Both the position numbers and the translations under genes were made by a program. Source: Flavobacteriaceae bacterium (GTDB lineage Bacteria; Bacteroidota; Bacteroidia; Flavobacteriales; Flavobacteriaceae). Taken from it: a DNA stretch of 64,000 nucleotides. Shown one piece after another: positions 1 to 8,207 of the stretch. How positions within the stretch are numbered: the stretch's first letter is position 1; every line of letters starts with the position of its first letter. The DNA is taken from the NCBI GenBank assembly GCA_024644725.1, contig JAHEHE010000001.1, forward strand, positions 1 to 64,000. The letters are read 5' to 3'. The notes under the pieces were generated by a model. It was not told where the DNA came from and did no database searches. It was given only the letters and a program-made list of their open reading frames with translations.

Positions 1-965
1 CAGAAGTCCTTATGCGCCGATTGAGAGGGAAAAAGAAGTGGGTGACCGAATACAACGAGCTCAAAGCAGACGGCGAGGACCTTTTGGTCATGTATGACTT
101 TTTCAAAGAAGAGGAAGCAACCGAACAGGAGGTACAGGCCGTGTTCGACAAGACCCTGAGCAAACTTGAGGCCCTTGAGTTTCGGAATATGCTTTCCGAG
201 GAGGGTGACGACCTCAGTGCCGTTCTCCAGATTACAGCAGGAGCAGGAGGCACAGAAAGTTGTGATTGGGCCCAAATGCTGATGCGCATGTACATCATGT
301 GGAGCGAAAAACAGGGCTTCAAGGTCAAGGAACTCAACTACCAGGAAGGTGACGTGGCCGGTATCAAAACCGTAACGCTGGAAATAGACGGTGAATACGC
401 TTTTGGTTACCTGAAGGGTGAAAACGGTGTGCATCGTTTGGTACGCATCTCCCCTTTCGACAGCAATGCTAAAAGACATACCTCATTCGCCTCGGTATAC
501 GTATATCCCCTGGCTGACGAGTCTATAGAAATTGAAATCAACCCTGCAGATATCACCTGGGATTTTGCGCGCTCCGGTGGAGCAGGCGGTCAGAACGTCA
601 ACAAGGTTGAGACCAAGGCCATTCTCAGGCACAAACCCTCGGGAATCATGGTTGTGAACTCAGAAACACGTTCCCAGCTCGAGAACAGGGAGAAGGCCAT
701 GCAAATGCTCAAGTCCCAACTCTACGAAATCGAACTGCAAAAGCAGCGAGAAAAACGGGACAGCATTGAAGCGGGAAAAATGAAGATAGATTTTGGCTCC
801 CAGATTCGAAACTATGTCATGCACCCATACAAGCTTGTCAAGGACGTAAGGACACAACACGAAACCGGAAATGTGGATGCCGTCCTCAATGGAGATATCG
901 ATGCCTTCATCAAGGCCTATCTGATGGAAGGCAGCGATCAATCACCCGCCGACAAAGAGCTTTAA
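1..965 (+). CDS. prfB: Peptide chain release factor 2 (5' end outside window)
   Basis: Class I release factor that reads UGA/UAA stop codons and triggers peptidyl-tRNA hydrolysis on the ribosome. The reading frame is open to the window edge: codons before the ATG at 12 read ..EVL and continue the expected N-terminal helix, so the ATG at 12 is not the start and roughly 40-50 residues are missing. The SPF codon-recognition motif that marks RF2 (rather than PxT of RF1) is at 450-458. The catalytic GGQ loop ([15 protein letters not shown]) has GGQ at 585-593. The programmed +1 frameshift site usual for prfB would lie upstream and cannot be checked. The next gene starts 1 nt after the stop, so they are probably co-transcribed. 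Confidence 0.97.
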   Translation, partial: EVLMRRLRGKKKWVTEYNELKADGEDLLVMYDFFKEEEATEQEVQAVFDKTLSKLEALEFRNMLSEEGDDLSAVLQITAGAGGTESCDWAQMLMRMYIMWSEKQGFKVKELNYQEGDVAGIKTVTLEIDGEYAFGYLKGENGVHRLVRISPFDSNAKRHTSFASVYVYPLADESIEIEINPADITWDFARSGGAGGQNVNKVETKAILRHKPSGIMVVNSETRSQLENREKAMQMLKSQLYEIELQKQREKRDSIEAGKMKIDFGSQIRNYVMHPYKLVKDVRTQHETGNVDAVLNGDIDAFIKAYLMEGSDQSPADKEL

Positions 966-966
966 G

Positions 967-1590
967 ATGCCAGAAAACCGGATTGACAACATAGTTTTTG
1001 ACCTTGGAGGAGTACTTGTAGACTGGGATCCTAAATATCTGTATAGCAAGGTCTTCAAGAATGATGAAAAACAAATAAACTCTTTTCTCTCGGAAGTCTG
1101 TACACCGGATTGGAATGTTGAACAAGACGCCGGAAGAAGCCTTGCCGAGGCGACCCAAATACTGATTGACAGATTCCCCGGGCAAGAAGATCACATTCGT
1201 CTTTTCTATGATCGCTGGGAAGAAATGATCAGGGGCGCTGTACAAGGCACAGTGACCCTGCTGGAAGAACTCAAGAGACGGGATGATCACAACCTGTATG
1301 CCCTGACCAACTGGAGTGCCGAAACTTTTCCGGTCGCCCTTGAACGCTTTGATTTCCTGGGCTATTTCAAGGGTATAGTGGTTTCAGGAGAGGAGAAAAC
1401 ACGAAAGCCTTTTCCCAGAATCTACGAAATTCTATTTGACAGATACAGCCTCGATCCAGGCGCTTCGGTTTTTATTGATGACAGCCTTCCAAATGTTGAG
1501 ACCGCCAAAGATCTGGGCATGACTGGCATCCATTTCAGACATCCGGAACAGTTGAGTTCCGACCTTCGAGCCCTGGGTATACTGCACTGA
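967..1590 (+). CDS. HAD-superfamily hydrolase (HAD-IA, YihX-like)
   Basis: Predicted cytosolic phosphatase of the haloacid dehalogenase superfamily, 207 aa, typical for HAD-IA. Motif I is FDLGGVLVDWD near residue 11, with the first Asp as likely nucleophile. The second motif position is Gly rather than Asp, as in the YihX/epoxide-hydrolase-like branch. The motif III Lys is in RKPFPRIYE, and motif IV is the acidic FIDDSLPNVE. The four-helix cap lies between motifs I and II. The start codon is 1 nt after the prfB stop, so it is probably translated from the same mRNA. The substrate cannot be read from sequence; relatives act on small sugar phosphates. Confidence 0.88.
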   Translation: MPENRIDNIVFDLGGVLVDWDPKYLYSKVFKNDEKQINSFLSEVCTPDWNVEQDAGRSLAEATQILIDRFPGQEDHIRLFYDRWEEMIRGAVQGTVTLLEELKRRDDHNLYALTNWSAETFPVALERFDFLGYFKGIVVSGEEKTRKPFPRIYEILFDRYSLDPGASVFIDDSLPNVETAKDLGMTGIHFRHPEQLSSDLRALGILH

Positions 1591-1890
1591 GATGCGGTCT
1601 CCATTTCTGGCCAAAAAATCGGTGAAATTTTGCTTAAATTCCAATATTATTACCCATAGATTTTTCTTATAGTGCATATTTATTTAATTGTTTTTCATGC
1701 TAATATGAATATTATATAAAGTATTAGTTGATACCTCATGGATTTGGAGATCATCCTTCACTCACCTTCCAATTTTCACTCAAATCAGCCCCGTTTTCAA
1801 CCGTTGGTCGAATGATTTTGACTGTTTGTCAACAGAAATTTTCGCACATAGTTTTTATTTCTATTTTAGCTATAGAATCAAAATCCAACT
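1591..1890. other. Intergenic region before the gntP-like gene
   Basis: This 300-bp AT-rich stretch contains no convincing coding sequence. The only structure I would point to is a possible promoter close to the permease gene (listed separately). The plus-strand frame that crosses it from about 1728 runs into the permease gene in another frame and looks like chance. Confidence 0.5.
1826..1856 (+). promoter_or_regulatory. Possible promoter of the GntP-family permease gene
   Basis: TTG at 1826-1828 is followed after 20 nt by TAGTTTTT at 1849-1856. This is close to the flavobacterial TTG-N17-23-TAnnTTTG pattern, but the last base is T rather than G. The start codon is 34 nt further on. Confidence 0.3.
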
Positions 1891-3207
1891 ATGCCTCTTC
1901 TAATCGTCGTCCTCGGAATCATTCTTCTTTTTCTTCTGATCGCCGTTTTCAAATTAAATGCTTTTTTGTCCTTTATTATCGTTTGTCTGCTTGTCGGGAT
2001 TCTCCAGGGCATGGAACTCGAGGCCGTAATCCAATCCATCCAGAATGGTATCGGCAGCACTCTCGGATTCCTTGTTTTGATTTTGGGATTGGGAGCCATG
2101 CTGGGCAAGCTGGTCGCCGAAAGTGGAGCCGCCCAGCGAATTACTTCCGGCCTTGTGGATCGTTTTGGCAGAAAATACATTCAATGGGCGGTGGTTCTCG
2201 CTGGTTTTATCGTTGGGATCCCCATGTTCTACACCGTTGGGTTTGTGATACTCATTCCGCTCGTCTTCACAGTCGCTGCAGCAACAAACCTGCCCCTGAT
2301 CTATGTTGGACTGCCTATGCTGACTTCCTTGTCGGTCACCCACGGTTTCCTGCCCCCGCATCCCGCACCGACGGCAATCGCATCCATGTTCGGTGCGAGC
2401 ATAGGTAAAACACTGCTTTACGGAACGGTGGTGGCCATCCCTGCGATTGTTATTGCCGGTCCCCTTTTTGCCCGAACGATTAAGAAAATAAAAGCTACTC
2501 CCCTTCCTGAATTTTATAACCCGGTTGTTCTCAAGGACCATGAAATGCCTAAAATGGGGATCAGTATTTTCACAGCCCTGCTGCCTGTTTTGCTGATCGG
2601 GCTCTCCACCCTGCTCGATTATGCGCTGCCCGTGGATTTTCCCGGCAGGAAACTGCTGATTTTTATAGGAAACCCGGTAATGGCCATGCTTGTCTCGGTC
2701 CTGGTGGCCATTTTTACACTCGGTCTTTCCCGGGGCAAGAAGATGAAGGAAGTGATGGACACCTTGTCGATCTCCATCTCAAGCATTACTATGGTACTCT
2801 TGATTATAGCCGGTGCCGGAGCACTCAAGCAGATTCTGGTTGACAGTGGGGTCAGCGATTACATTGGAACCATCCTTCAGGGCTCCAATATTCCTCCCCT
2901 GATCCTGGGCTGGTTGATTGCTACGATTCTTAGGGTAAGTATTGGTTCGGCAACCGTTGCCGGACTCACAGCTGCCGGTATTGTCCTGCCCCTTGTTTCA
3001 AACATGGCAGTTCAACCCGAACTGATGGTTCTTGCCATAGGCTCGGGCAGCCTGATGCTATCGCATGTCAATGATGGCGGGTTTTGGCTCTTCAAAGAGT
3101 ATTTCAACCTTTCCATCCGGGAAACCCTCAGAACCTGGACGGTCATGGAGACCCTGGTAGGAATCATCGGAATCACAGGAGTACTGATTATGAATCAAAT
3201 CTTGTAA
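1891..3207 (+). CDS. GntP-family permease (gluconate/D-serine type)
   Basis: Inner-membrane H+ symporter of the GntP family, 438 aa, close to the usual 440-450. It has about 12 hydrophobic segments from the first residue. Family features include LTSLSVTHGFLPPHPAPTA near residue 150 and the C-terminal SGSLMLSHVNDGGFW. Members carry gluconate or related sugar acids, but E. coli DsdX, a D-serine carrier, belongs to the same family. The next genes (RidA, D-serine dehydratase/D-threonine aldolase-like enzyme, M19 dipeptidase) favour an amino-acid substrate. The GntK-Gnd fusion 28 kb away keeps gluconate possible. The family call is strong and the substrate is inferred. RidA starts 11 nt downstream, so the genes form an operon. 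Confidence 0.92.
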   Translation: MPLLIVVLGIILLFLLIAVFKLNAFLSFIIVCLLVGILQGMELEAVIQSIQNGIGSTLGFLVLILGLGAMLGKLVAESGAAQRITSGLVDRFGRKYIQWAVVLAGFIVGIPMFYTVGFVILIPLVFTVAAATNLPLIYVGLPMLTSLSVTHGFLPPHPAPTAIASMFGASIGKTLLYGTVVAIPAIVIAGPLFARTIKKIKATPLPEFYNPVVLKDHEMPKMGISIFTALLPVLLIGLSTLLDYALPVDFPGRKLLIFIGNPVMAMLVSVLVAIFTLGLSRGKKMKEVMDTLSISISSITMVLLIIAGAGALKQILVDSGVSDYIGTILQGSNIPPLILGWLIATILRVSIGSATVAGLTAAGIVLPLVSNMAVQPELMVLAIGSGSLMLSHVNDGGFWLFKEYFNLSIRETLRTWTVMETLVGIIGITGVLIMNQIL

Positions 3208-3218
3208 ATCGATTTAAT

Positions 3219-3683
3219 ATGGATATCAAAGTTTCTCAACGCATTAAAGACCTGGGACTGGTTTTCCCTCCGGCTCCAAAGCCTGCAGGAGTCTATCGAC
3301 CCATTTTGGTCATCGACAAGTTCTTATATGTTTCCGGCCAATCACCTATGAATTATGACGGACAGCTTATGAAAGGGCGAGCAGGAGACGATTTGAGTCT
3401 CGAAGAGGCAAAACAGGCCGCTCGTCAAGTAGGACTCACGATGTTATCGACCATAGTCACCCATTTTGGCGACATTGATCGCGTGAAGCGCGTGGTCAAG
3501 GTGTTGGGCATGGTAAACAGCACACCTGACTTCACAAGTCATCCCCTGGTGATGAATGGATTCAGCGAGCTTATGGCTGATGTCTTTGGAAAAGAATACG
3601 GCATTGGAGTTCGAAGTGCGGTTGGCATGATCCTTCCAGATGGGATTCCGGTTGAAGTTGAGGCGATGTTTGAGCTTCACTGA
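3219..3683 (+). CDS. RidA/YjgF-family enamine/imine deaminase-like protein
   Basis: Small cytosolic protein of 154 aa in the RidA (YjgF/YER057c/UK114) superfamily, which hydrolyses reactive enamines/imines such as 2-aminoacrylate made by PLP enzymes. The start is the ATG at 3219, because the family begins about 25 residues before the conserved YVSGQSP; the frame upstream overlaps the permease gene. The C-terminal segment GVRSAVGMILPDGIPVEVE keeps the Arg and Glu positions used for substrate carboxylate binding and catalysis. It belongs to the longer (about 153 aa) subgroup rather than the classical 128-aa RidA. Its place between a permease and a D-serine dehydratase-like enzyme fits removal of 2-aminoacrylate. 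Confidence 0.93.
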   Translation: MDIKVSQRIKDLGLVFPPAPKPAGVYRPILVIDKFLYVSGQSPMNYDGQLMKGRAGDDLSLEEAKQAARQVGLTMLSTIVTHFGDIDRVKRVVKVLGMVNSTPDFTSHPLVMNGFSELMADVFGKEYGIGVRSAVGMILPDGIPVEVEAMFELH

Positions 3684-3694
3684 TCTTATTGAGG

Positions 3695-4816
3695 ATGAGC
3701 GACAAGAACTGGTACTTTCCTAAAAATACAGATCAACTGATTAGCCCGGCCCTGCTCTTCTATCCGGATCGCATCCGGTACAACATAGAACAAATGATCC
3801 GGATTTCAGGCGACGCGAGGAGGCTCTGGACGCATGTGAAAACCCACAAGAACGCTGAGATCATCGGTATGCAGATCGAGGCAGGAATCGACAAATTCAA
3901 ATGCTCCACCCTTTCCGAGGCTGAATTGTTGGGACGTTGTGATGCAAAAGAGGCTCTTCTTGCCATGCAACCTACAAACGTTCATCTCGAGACCTATCTC
4001 AAACTGGCAAAAAGTTATCCCGGGACGGGGTTTTCAACCCTGGTTGACAATGAGGACACATTAACCATGATCGGGGAACAGGCCCGGGCTAGCGGAAGAA
4101 AAATAAGGCTTTGGCTGGATATCAACAACGGAATGAACCGAACCGGGATCATACCAGGAGCGGAGGCTGTCAATCTTTTCGAAAGCATGAACGCCGATCC
4201 ATGGATCGAGTGCCTGGGGATCCACGTTTACGACGGACATATTCACGATCCCGAACTGGAGATTCGAGCGAAGAAGTGCCAGAAGGCCATGCAACCCGTC
4301 ATGGAAATGCTGGATGCAATAGCGTCTCGAGGCCTGGAAGTCGAAAAAATTATTGCGGGTGGCTCCCCCACTTTTGCATTACATGCAGAGAACAAGAGTC
4401 TGGATTTGAGTCCGGGAACTACATTATTATGGGATGCAGGATACGGAAAGAACTACCCTGATCTCCCTTTTAAACCCGCTGCCGCCTTGCTGAGCCGAGT
4501 GGTGAGCAAGCCATCTCCGGGCATGGCCTGCACAGATTTGGGACATAAGTCGGTAGCCTCGGAAATGGGCTTCCCAAGGATTCATTTCCTGAACCTGGAC
4601 AATTGTGATCAGATCTCCCAAAGCGAAGAGCACCTGGTTCTGAGGTGTGAAAACACAGAAGATCTGGCCATCGGCAGCCCTATTTTCGCTCTTCCTCTTC
4701 ACATATGCCCCACCGTTGCCAAATACGACAAGGCTGCGATTGTCGTCGAGGATGAAGTTGATGGGAGCTGGTGGATATCGGCGAGGAATCACGATCCGTC
4801 AGGAATCAAAAAGTAG
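3695..4816 (+). CDS. D-serine dehydratase (DSD1 type)/D-threonine aldolase-like PLP enzyme
   Basis: Fold-type III (alanine racemase-like) PLP enzyme of 373 aa, the usual size for the eukaryotic-type D-serine dehydratase and D-threonine aldolase family. The likely PLP lysine is K49 in THVKTHK. The C-terminal metal site of the D-ser_dehydrat domain is present as H336-x-C338 in LPLHICPTVAKY, indicating a Zn- or Mn-activated enzyme. The ATG at 3695 is preferred to an in-frame TTG at 3689. It lies 11 nt after ridA. If it dehydrates D-serine it would release 2-aminoacrylate, the substrate of RidA. Sequence alone does not separate dehydratase from aldolase activity. Confidence 0.9.
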   Translation: MSDKNWYFPKNTDQLISPALLFYPDRIRYNIEQMIRISGDARRLWTHVKTHKNAEIIGMQIEAGIDKFKCSTLSEAELLGRCDAKEALLAMQPTNVHLETYLKLAKSYPGTGFSTLVDNEDTLTMIGEQARASGRKIRLWLDINNGMNRTGIIPGAEAVNLFESMNADPWIECLGIHVYDGHIHDPELEIRAKKCQKAMQPVMEMLDAIASRGLEVEKIIAGGSPTFALHAENKSLDLSPGTTLLWDAGYGKNYPDLPFKPAAALLSRVVSKPSPGMACTDLGHKSVASEMGFPRIHFLNLDNCDQISQSEEHLVLRCENTEDLAIGSPIFALPLHICPTVAKYDKAAIVVEDEVDGSWWISARNHDPSGIKK

Positions 4817-4836
4817 AATTAGCAAACAGAAAACAA

Positions 4837-5328
4837 ATGATTGAACTCAAAAGTATTTCAAAGATGGGGCTGACCCTGTTCATCGGAATCAGTCTCGTCG
4901 CAGCAAGCTGTACCAAGGAAATAAAACCGAACGAACAGGAAACGGATCCTCCGAAGCCAGAGATCAGTCGCATAGAAGGAACCTGGAAAATGACTTACGC
5001 CGAAATACGCGAAAATGACTCAATCGAGGTCAAAGACCTCAGCTCAACGGATTTCATCAAAATCATCAATCGAAGTCATTTTGCTTTTTTCAACCAGGAT
5101 CGCGGGACCCAGGACAACTTCATGGCCGGTGCCGGCACCTATACGTATGACGGCTCCAAATACATCGAGCACCTGGATTTCATAAACTTTGTGGACTACA
5201 GGGGACATACCTTTTCCTTTGACGTCGAAATTAAAGGAGATTCCCTGATCCAGCAGGGCTATGAGAAAATTGAAGCTTCAGGAATCGATCGATACATTCT
5301 GGAAAAGTATATACGAATTAAGAAATAA
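4837..5328 (+). CDS. Hypothetical lipoprotein, possibly lipocalin-like
   Basis: Predicted lipoprotein of 163 aa. The start at 4837 gives a short signal peptide ending in LVAASC, with Cys as lipidation site, followed by a charged linker. The mature part begins IEGTWKMTY, the 'G-x-W' opening common to lipocalin-like domains of Bacteroidota, followed by alternating strand-like segments (YTYDGSKYIEHLDFI, HTFSFDVEIKGDSLI). I do not recognise a specific family and assign no function. It sits 20 nt after the PLP enzyme and 10 nt before the dipeptidase, so it is part of the same transcription unit. Confidence 0.75.
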   Translation: MIELKSISKMGLTLFIGISLVAASCTKEIKPNEQETDPPKPEISRIEGTWKMTYAEIRENDSIEVKDLSSTDFIKIINRSHFAFFNQDRGTQDNFMAGAGTYTYDGSKYIEHLDFINFVDYRGHTFSFDVEIKGDSLIQQGYEKIEASGIDRYILEKYIRIKK

Positions 5329-5338
5329 TCCCTGACCC

Positions 5339-6403
5339 ATGTTCATTTTTGACGCACACCTTGATCTGGCCATGAATGCCTTGGAATGGAATCGCGATCT
5401 CAGATGGAGCATATCGCAGATTCGACAAAGCGAATCGGGCATGTCCGACAAACCCGACAGGGGAAATAACACAGTTTCTTTTGATGCGATGAGAAGAGGC
5501 AACATCGGATTGTGTGTTGCTACACAGATAGCGAGATACGTGAGACCTGAAAGTGATCTACCTGGCTGGAATTCACCGGAACAGGCCTGGGCACAGACCC
5601 AGGGCCAGCTATCCTGGTATAGAGAAATGGAAAGACTTGGACACCTCAAACAGATTACCGACGTCGATGGTCTGAGAAATCACCTGCAGCATTGGGAGAC
5701 GGACCCTGATCAACAGCCCATTGGCTATGTCCTCAGTCTTGAGGGAGCCGATTCCCTTGTGACCCTCGAGCATCTGGAAATTGCCTATGAAAGCGGTCTC
5801 AGGGCTGTAGGACCGGCTCATTATGGACCCGGAACCTATGCCCACGGAACAGATTCACAGGGAGGGATCGGATCCCGGGGGAAAGAGCTCCTGAAAAAAA
5901 TGGAAGAGCTGAACATCATCCTGGACGCCACCCATCTGTGCGATGAGAGCTTTTGGGAAGCTATGGATCAATTCAATGGACCCATTTGGGCCAGCCACAA
6001 CAACTGCAGAAAATTCGTCAATCACAACCGACAATTTTCGGATGATCAAATTCGAGAATTGATAGGCCGCGGGGCGGTTATCGGTATGGCCCTGGATGCC
6101 TGGATGATGGTGCCCAACTGGAAACGGGGCATTTCAACGCCTGCCTCTATGCATGCAAGCCTCCGACAGACTGTCGACAACATAGATCATATCTGTCAGA
6201 TAGCCGGTAATGCCGATCATGTCGGAATAGGAACCGATTTGGATGGTGCCTTCGGAAAGGAGCAGACCCCCATGGAAATCGATACGATTGCCGACCTTCA
6301 AAAATTACCCGATATGTTGAAGGCCAAAGGTTACGAATCCCCTGATATAAATGGGATCATGAGCCTCAATTTCATTCGTTTCCTCGAGAGGAGCTGGTCC
6401 TGA
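5339..6403 (+). CDS. M19-family membrane dipeptidase-like hydrolase
   Basis: Zinc metallohydrolase of the M19 (renal dipeptidase) family, 354 aa. It opens with the metal motif DAHLDL (H7, D9). It then shows the bridging-Glu segment VLSLEGADSL, the His-containing VGPAHYGPG and ILDATHLCDESFW, and a late Asp in VGIGTDLDGAFG. No signal peptide is seen, so it is probably cytosolic. M19 enzymes cleave dipeptides, often with a D-residue at the C-terminal position, and some accept N-acyl-D-amino acids. As the last gene of the permease-RidA-D-amino-acid enzyme series it could supply D-amino acids; that role is inferred. Confidence 0.92.
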   Translation: MFIFDAHLDLAMNALEWNRDLRWSISQIRQSESGMSDKPDRGNNTVSFDAMRRGNIGLCVATQIARYVRPESDLPGWNSPEQAWAQTQGQLSWYREMERLGHLKQITDVDGLRNHLQHWETDPDQQPIGYVLSLEGADSLVTLEHLEIAYESGLRAVGPAHYGPGTYAHGTDSQGGIGSRGKELLKKMEELNIILDATHLCDESFWEAMDQFNGPIWASHNNCRKFVNHNRQFSDDQIRELIGRGAVIGMALDAWMMVPNWKRGISTPASMHASLRQTVDNIDHICQIAGNADHVGIGTDLDGAFGKEQTPMEIDTIADLQKLPDMLKAKGYESPDINGIMSLNFIRFLERSWS

Positions 6404-6435
6404 CAGAACTCATTTTCAGTCTAAAATGATTTCGT

Positions 6436-6443
6436 TACATTTG
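6436..6443 (+). promoter_or_regulatory. -7 promoter box (TACATTTG) before the MORN-repeat lipoprotein gene
   Basis: An exact TAnnTTTG match lies in the short gap after the dipeptidase gene, with a T-rich segment (TTTTC, 6413-6417) 18 nt upstream in the -33 position. The start codon is 31 or 61 nt downstream. Confidence 0.6.
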
Positions 6444-6504
6444 AGCGCAAATTCAACCCAAATTTTCTGATCAGATGACACAAAGAAATTTCACAACAGA
6501 CATA

Positions 6505-7152
6505 ATGAAATACTGCTTTTTAATTCTTGCTACCTTTTTGCTCGTATTGACCGTAGGCTGCAATCAGAATTCACGAGTGGAAAGAGCCGACATCGACATT
6601 GTGGAAGGCGTATTGATGGTCGAAGGAAAGAACTTCACAGGGGTCGCTTATGACACCTATACAAACAAGACCCTGCGCAGTGAATACGAGATTGTGGATG
6701 GCCGGGAACAAGGAATAAGCACCACCTATTTCACCAACGGGCAGATTGATGAAAAGGCAACCTGGGTCGAAGGCAAAAAGCACGGAGCCTATGAAAAGTA
6801 CTTTGAGAACGGTCAACTTGCCGTAAAAGGAACCTTTGCAGAAGGAAAGCGTGACGGTGCGTTTGAGACCTTTTACGAAAACGGTATGATCAATAAAAAA
6901 GGGTTCTATGATGATAACAAACTAACGGGAACGGTCCAGGATTTTTATGAAGATGGTCAATTGAAAACTTCGATTACCTACAACGAGAACATGAAGGATG
7001 GCCCCTATGAAGAATACTACAATACAGGTCAGATGCGGGTTTTCGGATACTTCAAAAAAGACAGGAGAGACGGTACCTTTGAGATATACTTAGAGGATGG
7101 CACGCTCCAGCAAAAACAAGTATACCAAAATGGAAGAGTCGTTCAAAACTGA
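6505..7152 (+). CDS. YwqK-like MORN-repeat lipoprotein
   Basis: Predicted lipoprotein of 215 aa from the ATG at 6505; an in-frame ATG at 6475 would add ten residues. The signal peptide ends LLVLTVGC. The rest is about six tandem repeats of roughly 22-23 residues with the pattern G..(D/H)G.(Y/F)E.YYENGQL, typical of the MORN_2/YwqK repeat. Examples are KKHGAYEKYFENGQL and MKDGPYEEYYNTGQM. Such repeats form an extended beta structure. Bacillus YwqK is annotated as an antitoxin, but most Bacteroidota copies are envelope proteins of unknown role, and I see no toxin gene nearby. Confidence 0.82.
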   Translation: MKYCFLILATFLLVLTVGCNQNSRVERADIDIVEGVLMVEGKNFTGVAYDTYTNKTLRSEYEIVDGREQGISTTYFTNGQIDEKATWVEGKKHGAYEKYFENGQLAVKGTFAEGKRDGAFETFYENGMINKKGFYDDNKLTGTVQDFYEDGQLKTSITYNENMKDGPYEEYYNTGQMRVFGYFKKDRRDGTFEIYLEDGTLQQKQVYQNGRVVQN

Positions 7153-7177
7153 TTTTCCTGGAGACTTTTGACCCCTG

Positions 7178-7627
7178 TTACGGGTCGATTCGAATCATAA
7201 ATTCCTCAGTCGTCGTGTTATTTCCGAGGCAGACTCGATCGCGATCGTCCGGTTCATCGCGCGTGTCATAGGTCTCTACCGTTACTGAAAATCTGAAGGT
7301 TCCGGATTCCTCAGGTTTGCCCGAAAGCCTTATGTTTCGATCAAAGATCGTGTATTGAACGCCTTCCGGAAGAGAACCCATTACTTCAAAACCGTAATCA
7401 AAGGAATCCTCATTTGGGGAATTCTTGATCCAGGCAGTGATAAGACCCGAATAGGGCTCACCCACTTTACCCTCACTCAATTCGGCTTTAAGTTCGGGTT
7501 TATGAGGAAAGACGCAGTCGACCGCTTCTCCAAGCACTTCGTTTACAATTTCTTCACAGGAAGAGAACAAAAGTGTCAGGGCACACAATAAAATCAGGGG
7601 GCGTTTGTGAATTTCAAAAAGCTTCAT
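7178..7627 (-). CDS. Lipoprotein with Ig-like (putative Ig, He_PIG-type) domain
   Basis: Predicted lipoprotein of 149 aa. The start at 7627 (MKLFEIHKRP) gives a signal peptide ending LLFSSC; a longer frame to 7690 adds an unlikely leader. The mature part has the pattern of a 'putative Ig' domain: GEPYSGLITAWI, then SLPEGVQYTIFDRNIRLSGKP, then SGTFRFSVTVET. This matches the GLPxGLxxxxxxGxIxGTP theme of He_PIG repeats. Two Cys flank the domain (VDCVF and RVCLG) and could form a disulfide. It is convergent with the MORN-repeat gene. Function unknown, probably surface or periplasmic binding. Confidence 0.72.
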   Translation of the reverse strand: MKLFEIHKRPLILLCALTLLFSSCEEIVNEVLGEAVDCVFPHKPELKAELSEGKVGEPYSGLITAWIKNSPNEDSFDYGFEVMGSLPEGVQYTIFDRNIRLSGKPEESGTFRFSVTVETYDTRDEPDDRDRVCLGNNTTTEEFMIRIDP

Positions 7628-7811
7628 GAGGGGATAATTTTGAATTCTTGTAAATGAAAAACAAATATCGTTCCAAGAATTAAAAAACAACTCTTAAACC
7701 TGATTTTCAGCCCCTAAAAAATCTCATTATCCTGCCTCTCATATAGACTTTATAGCTTTTAGTTGAAAAATATTTTTATCTTTAAGGATATTAGGGTTCA
7801 AATAACTGATC

Positions 7812-8207
7812 ATGTCATCGAGAGAAATAGAGGTCATCCTCAGTCGTCAATGGGCGGATTCGTTGTCAACTGCGGTGTTCATCGTAGACCCGGAAGGCAA
7901 TCTGATTTTCTACAACGAACGTGCGGAAGCCTTGTTGGGAATGAGGTATGACGAAACCGGTGTAATGCCTGTCGAGGAGTGGTCGTCCATTTTTACGCCA
8001 AAAGATGATGAAGGAAACATTCTGCCTCCAGAGGATTTGCCCCTGGTGGAGACCTTGAGCTTTCAAAGACCTGCTCATGGAGAATTCTGGATCAGAAGTC
8101 TCAAGGGTATTGACTACAAGATCTCGGTAACTTCCTTCCCGATCATGGGCCGACCGAATCGGTTCCTTGGTGGAATTGCCATATTTTGGAAAATGAAGAC
8201 AAAATGA
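7812..8207 (+). CDS. Stand-alone PAS-domain protein
   Basis: A 131-aa protein that is essentially one PAS domain: STAVFIVDPEGNLIFYNERAE (residues about 19-39), a helical middle with PVEEWSSIFTP, and C-terminal strands ending RFLGGIAIFWKMKTK. No kinase, GGDEF or DNA-binding part is attached, so it may act as a sensor or partner protein. Its stop codon overlaps the ATG of the metallo-beta-lactamase gene by 4 nt (ATGA), so the two products are translationally coupled and may work together. Ligand unknown. Confidence 0.82.
   Translation: MSSREIEVILSRQWADSLSTAVFIVDPEGNLIFYNERAEALLGMRYDETGVMPVEEWSSIFTPKDDEGNILPPEDLPLVETLSFQRPAHGEFWIRSLKGIDYKISVTSFPIMGRPNRFLGGIAIFWKMKTK

Noticed and set aside
1..30. 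Programmed frameshift site of prfB
   Set aside because: The site would lie near codon 25 of the full gene, upstream of the window; nothing here shows it.
1728..2408. 226-residue plus-strand frame overlapping the GntP-family permease gene
   Set aside because: It overlaps the well-supported permease in another frame, has an odd composition (many Arg, Cys, His, Trp) and no recognisable domain.
6505..7152. YwqK-type antitoxin of a toxin-antitoxin pair
   Set aside because: The protein is a lipoprotein with MORN-like repeats, and no toxin-like partner is adjacent.
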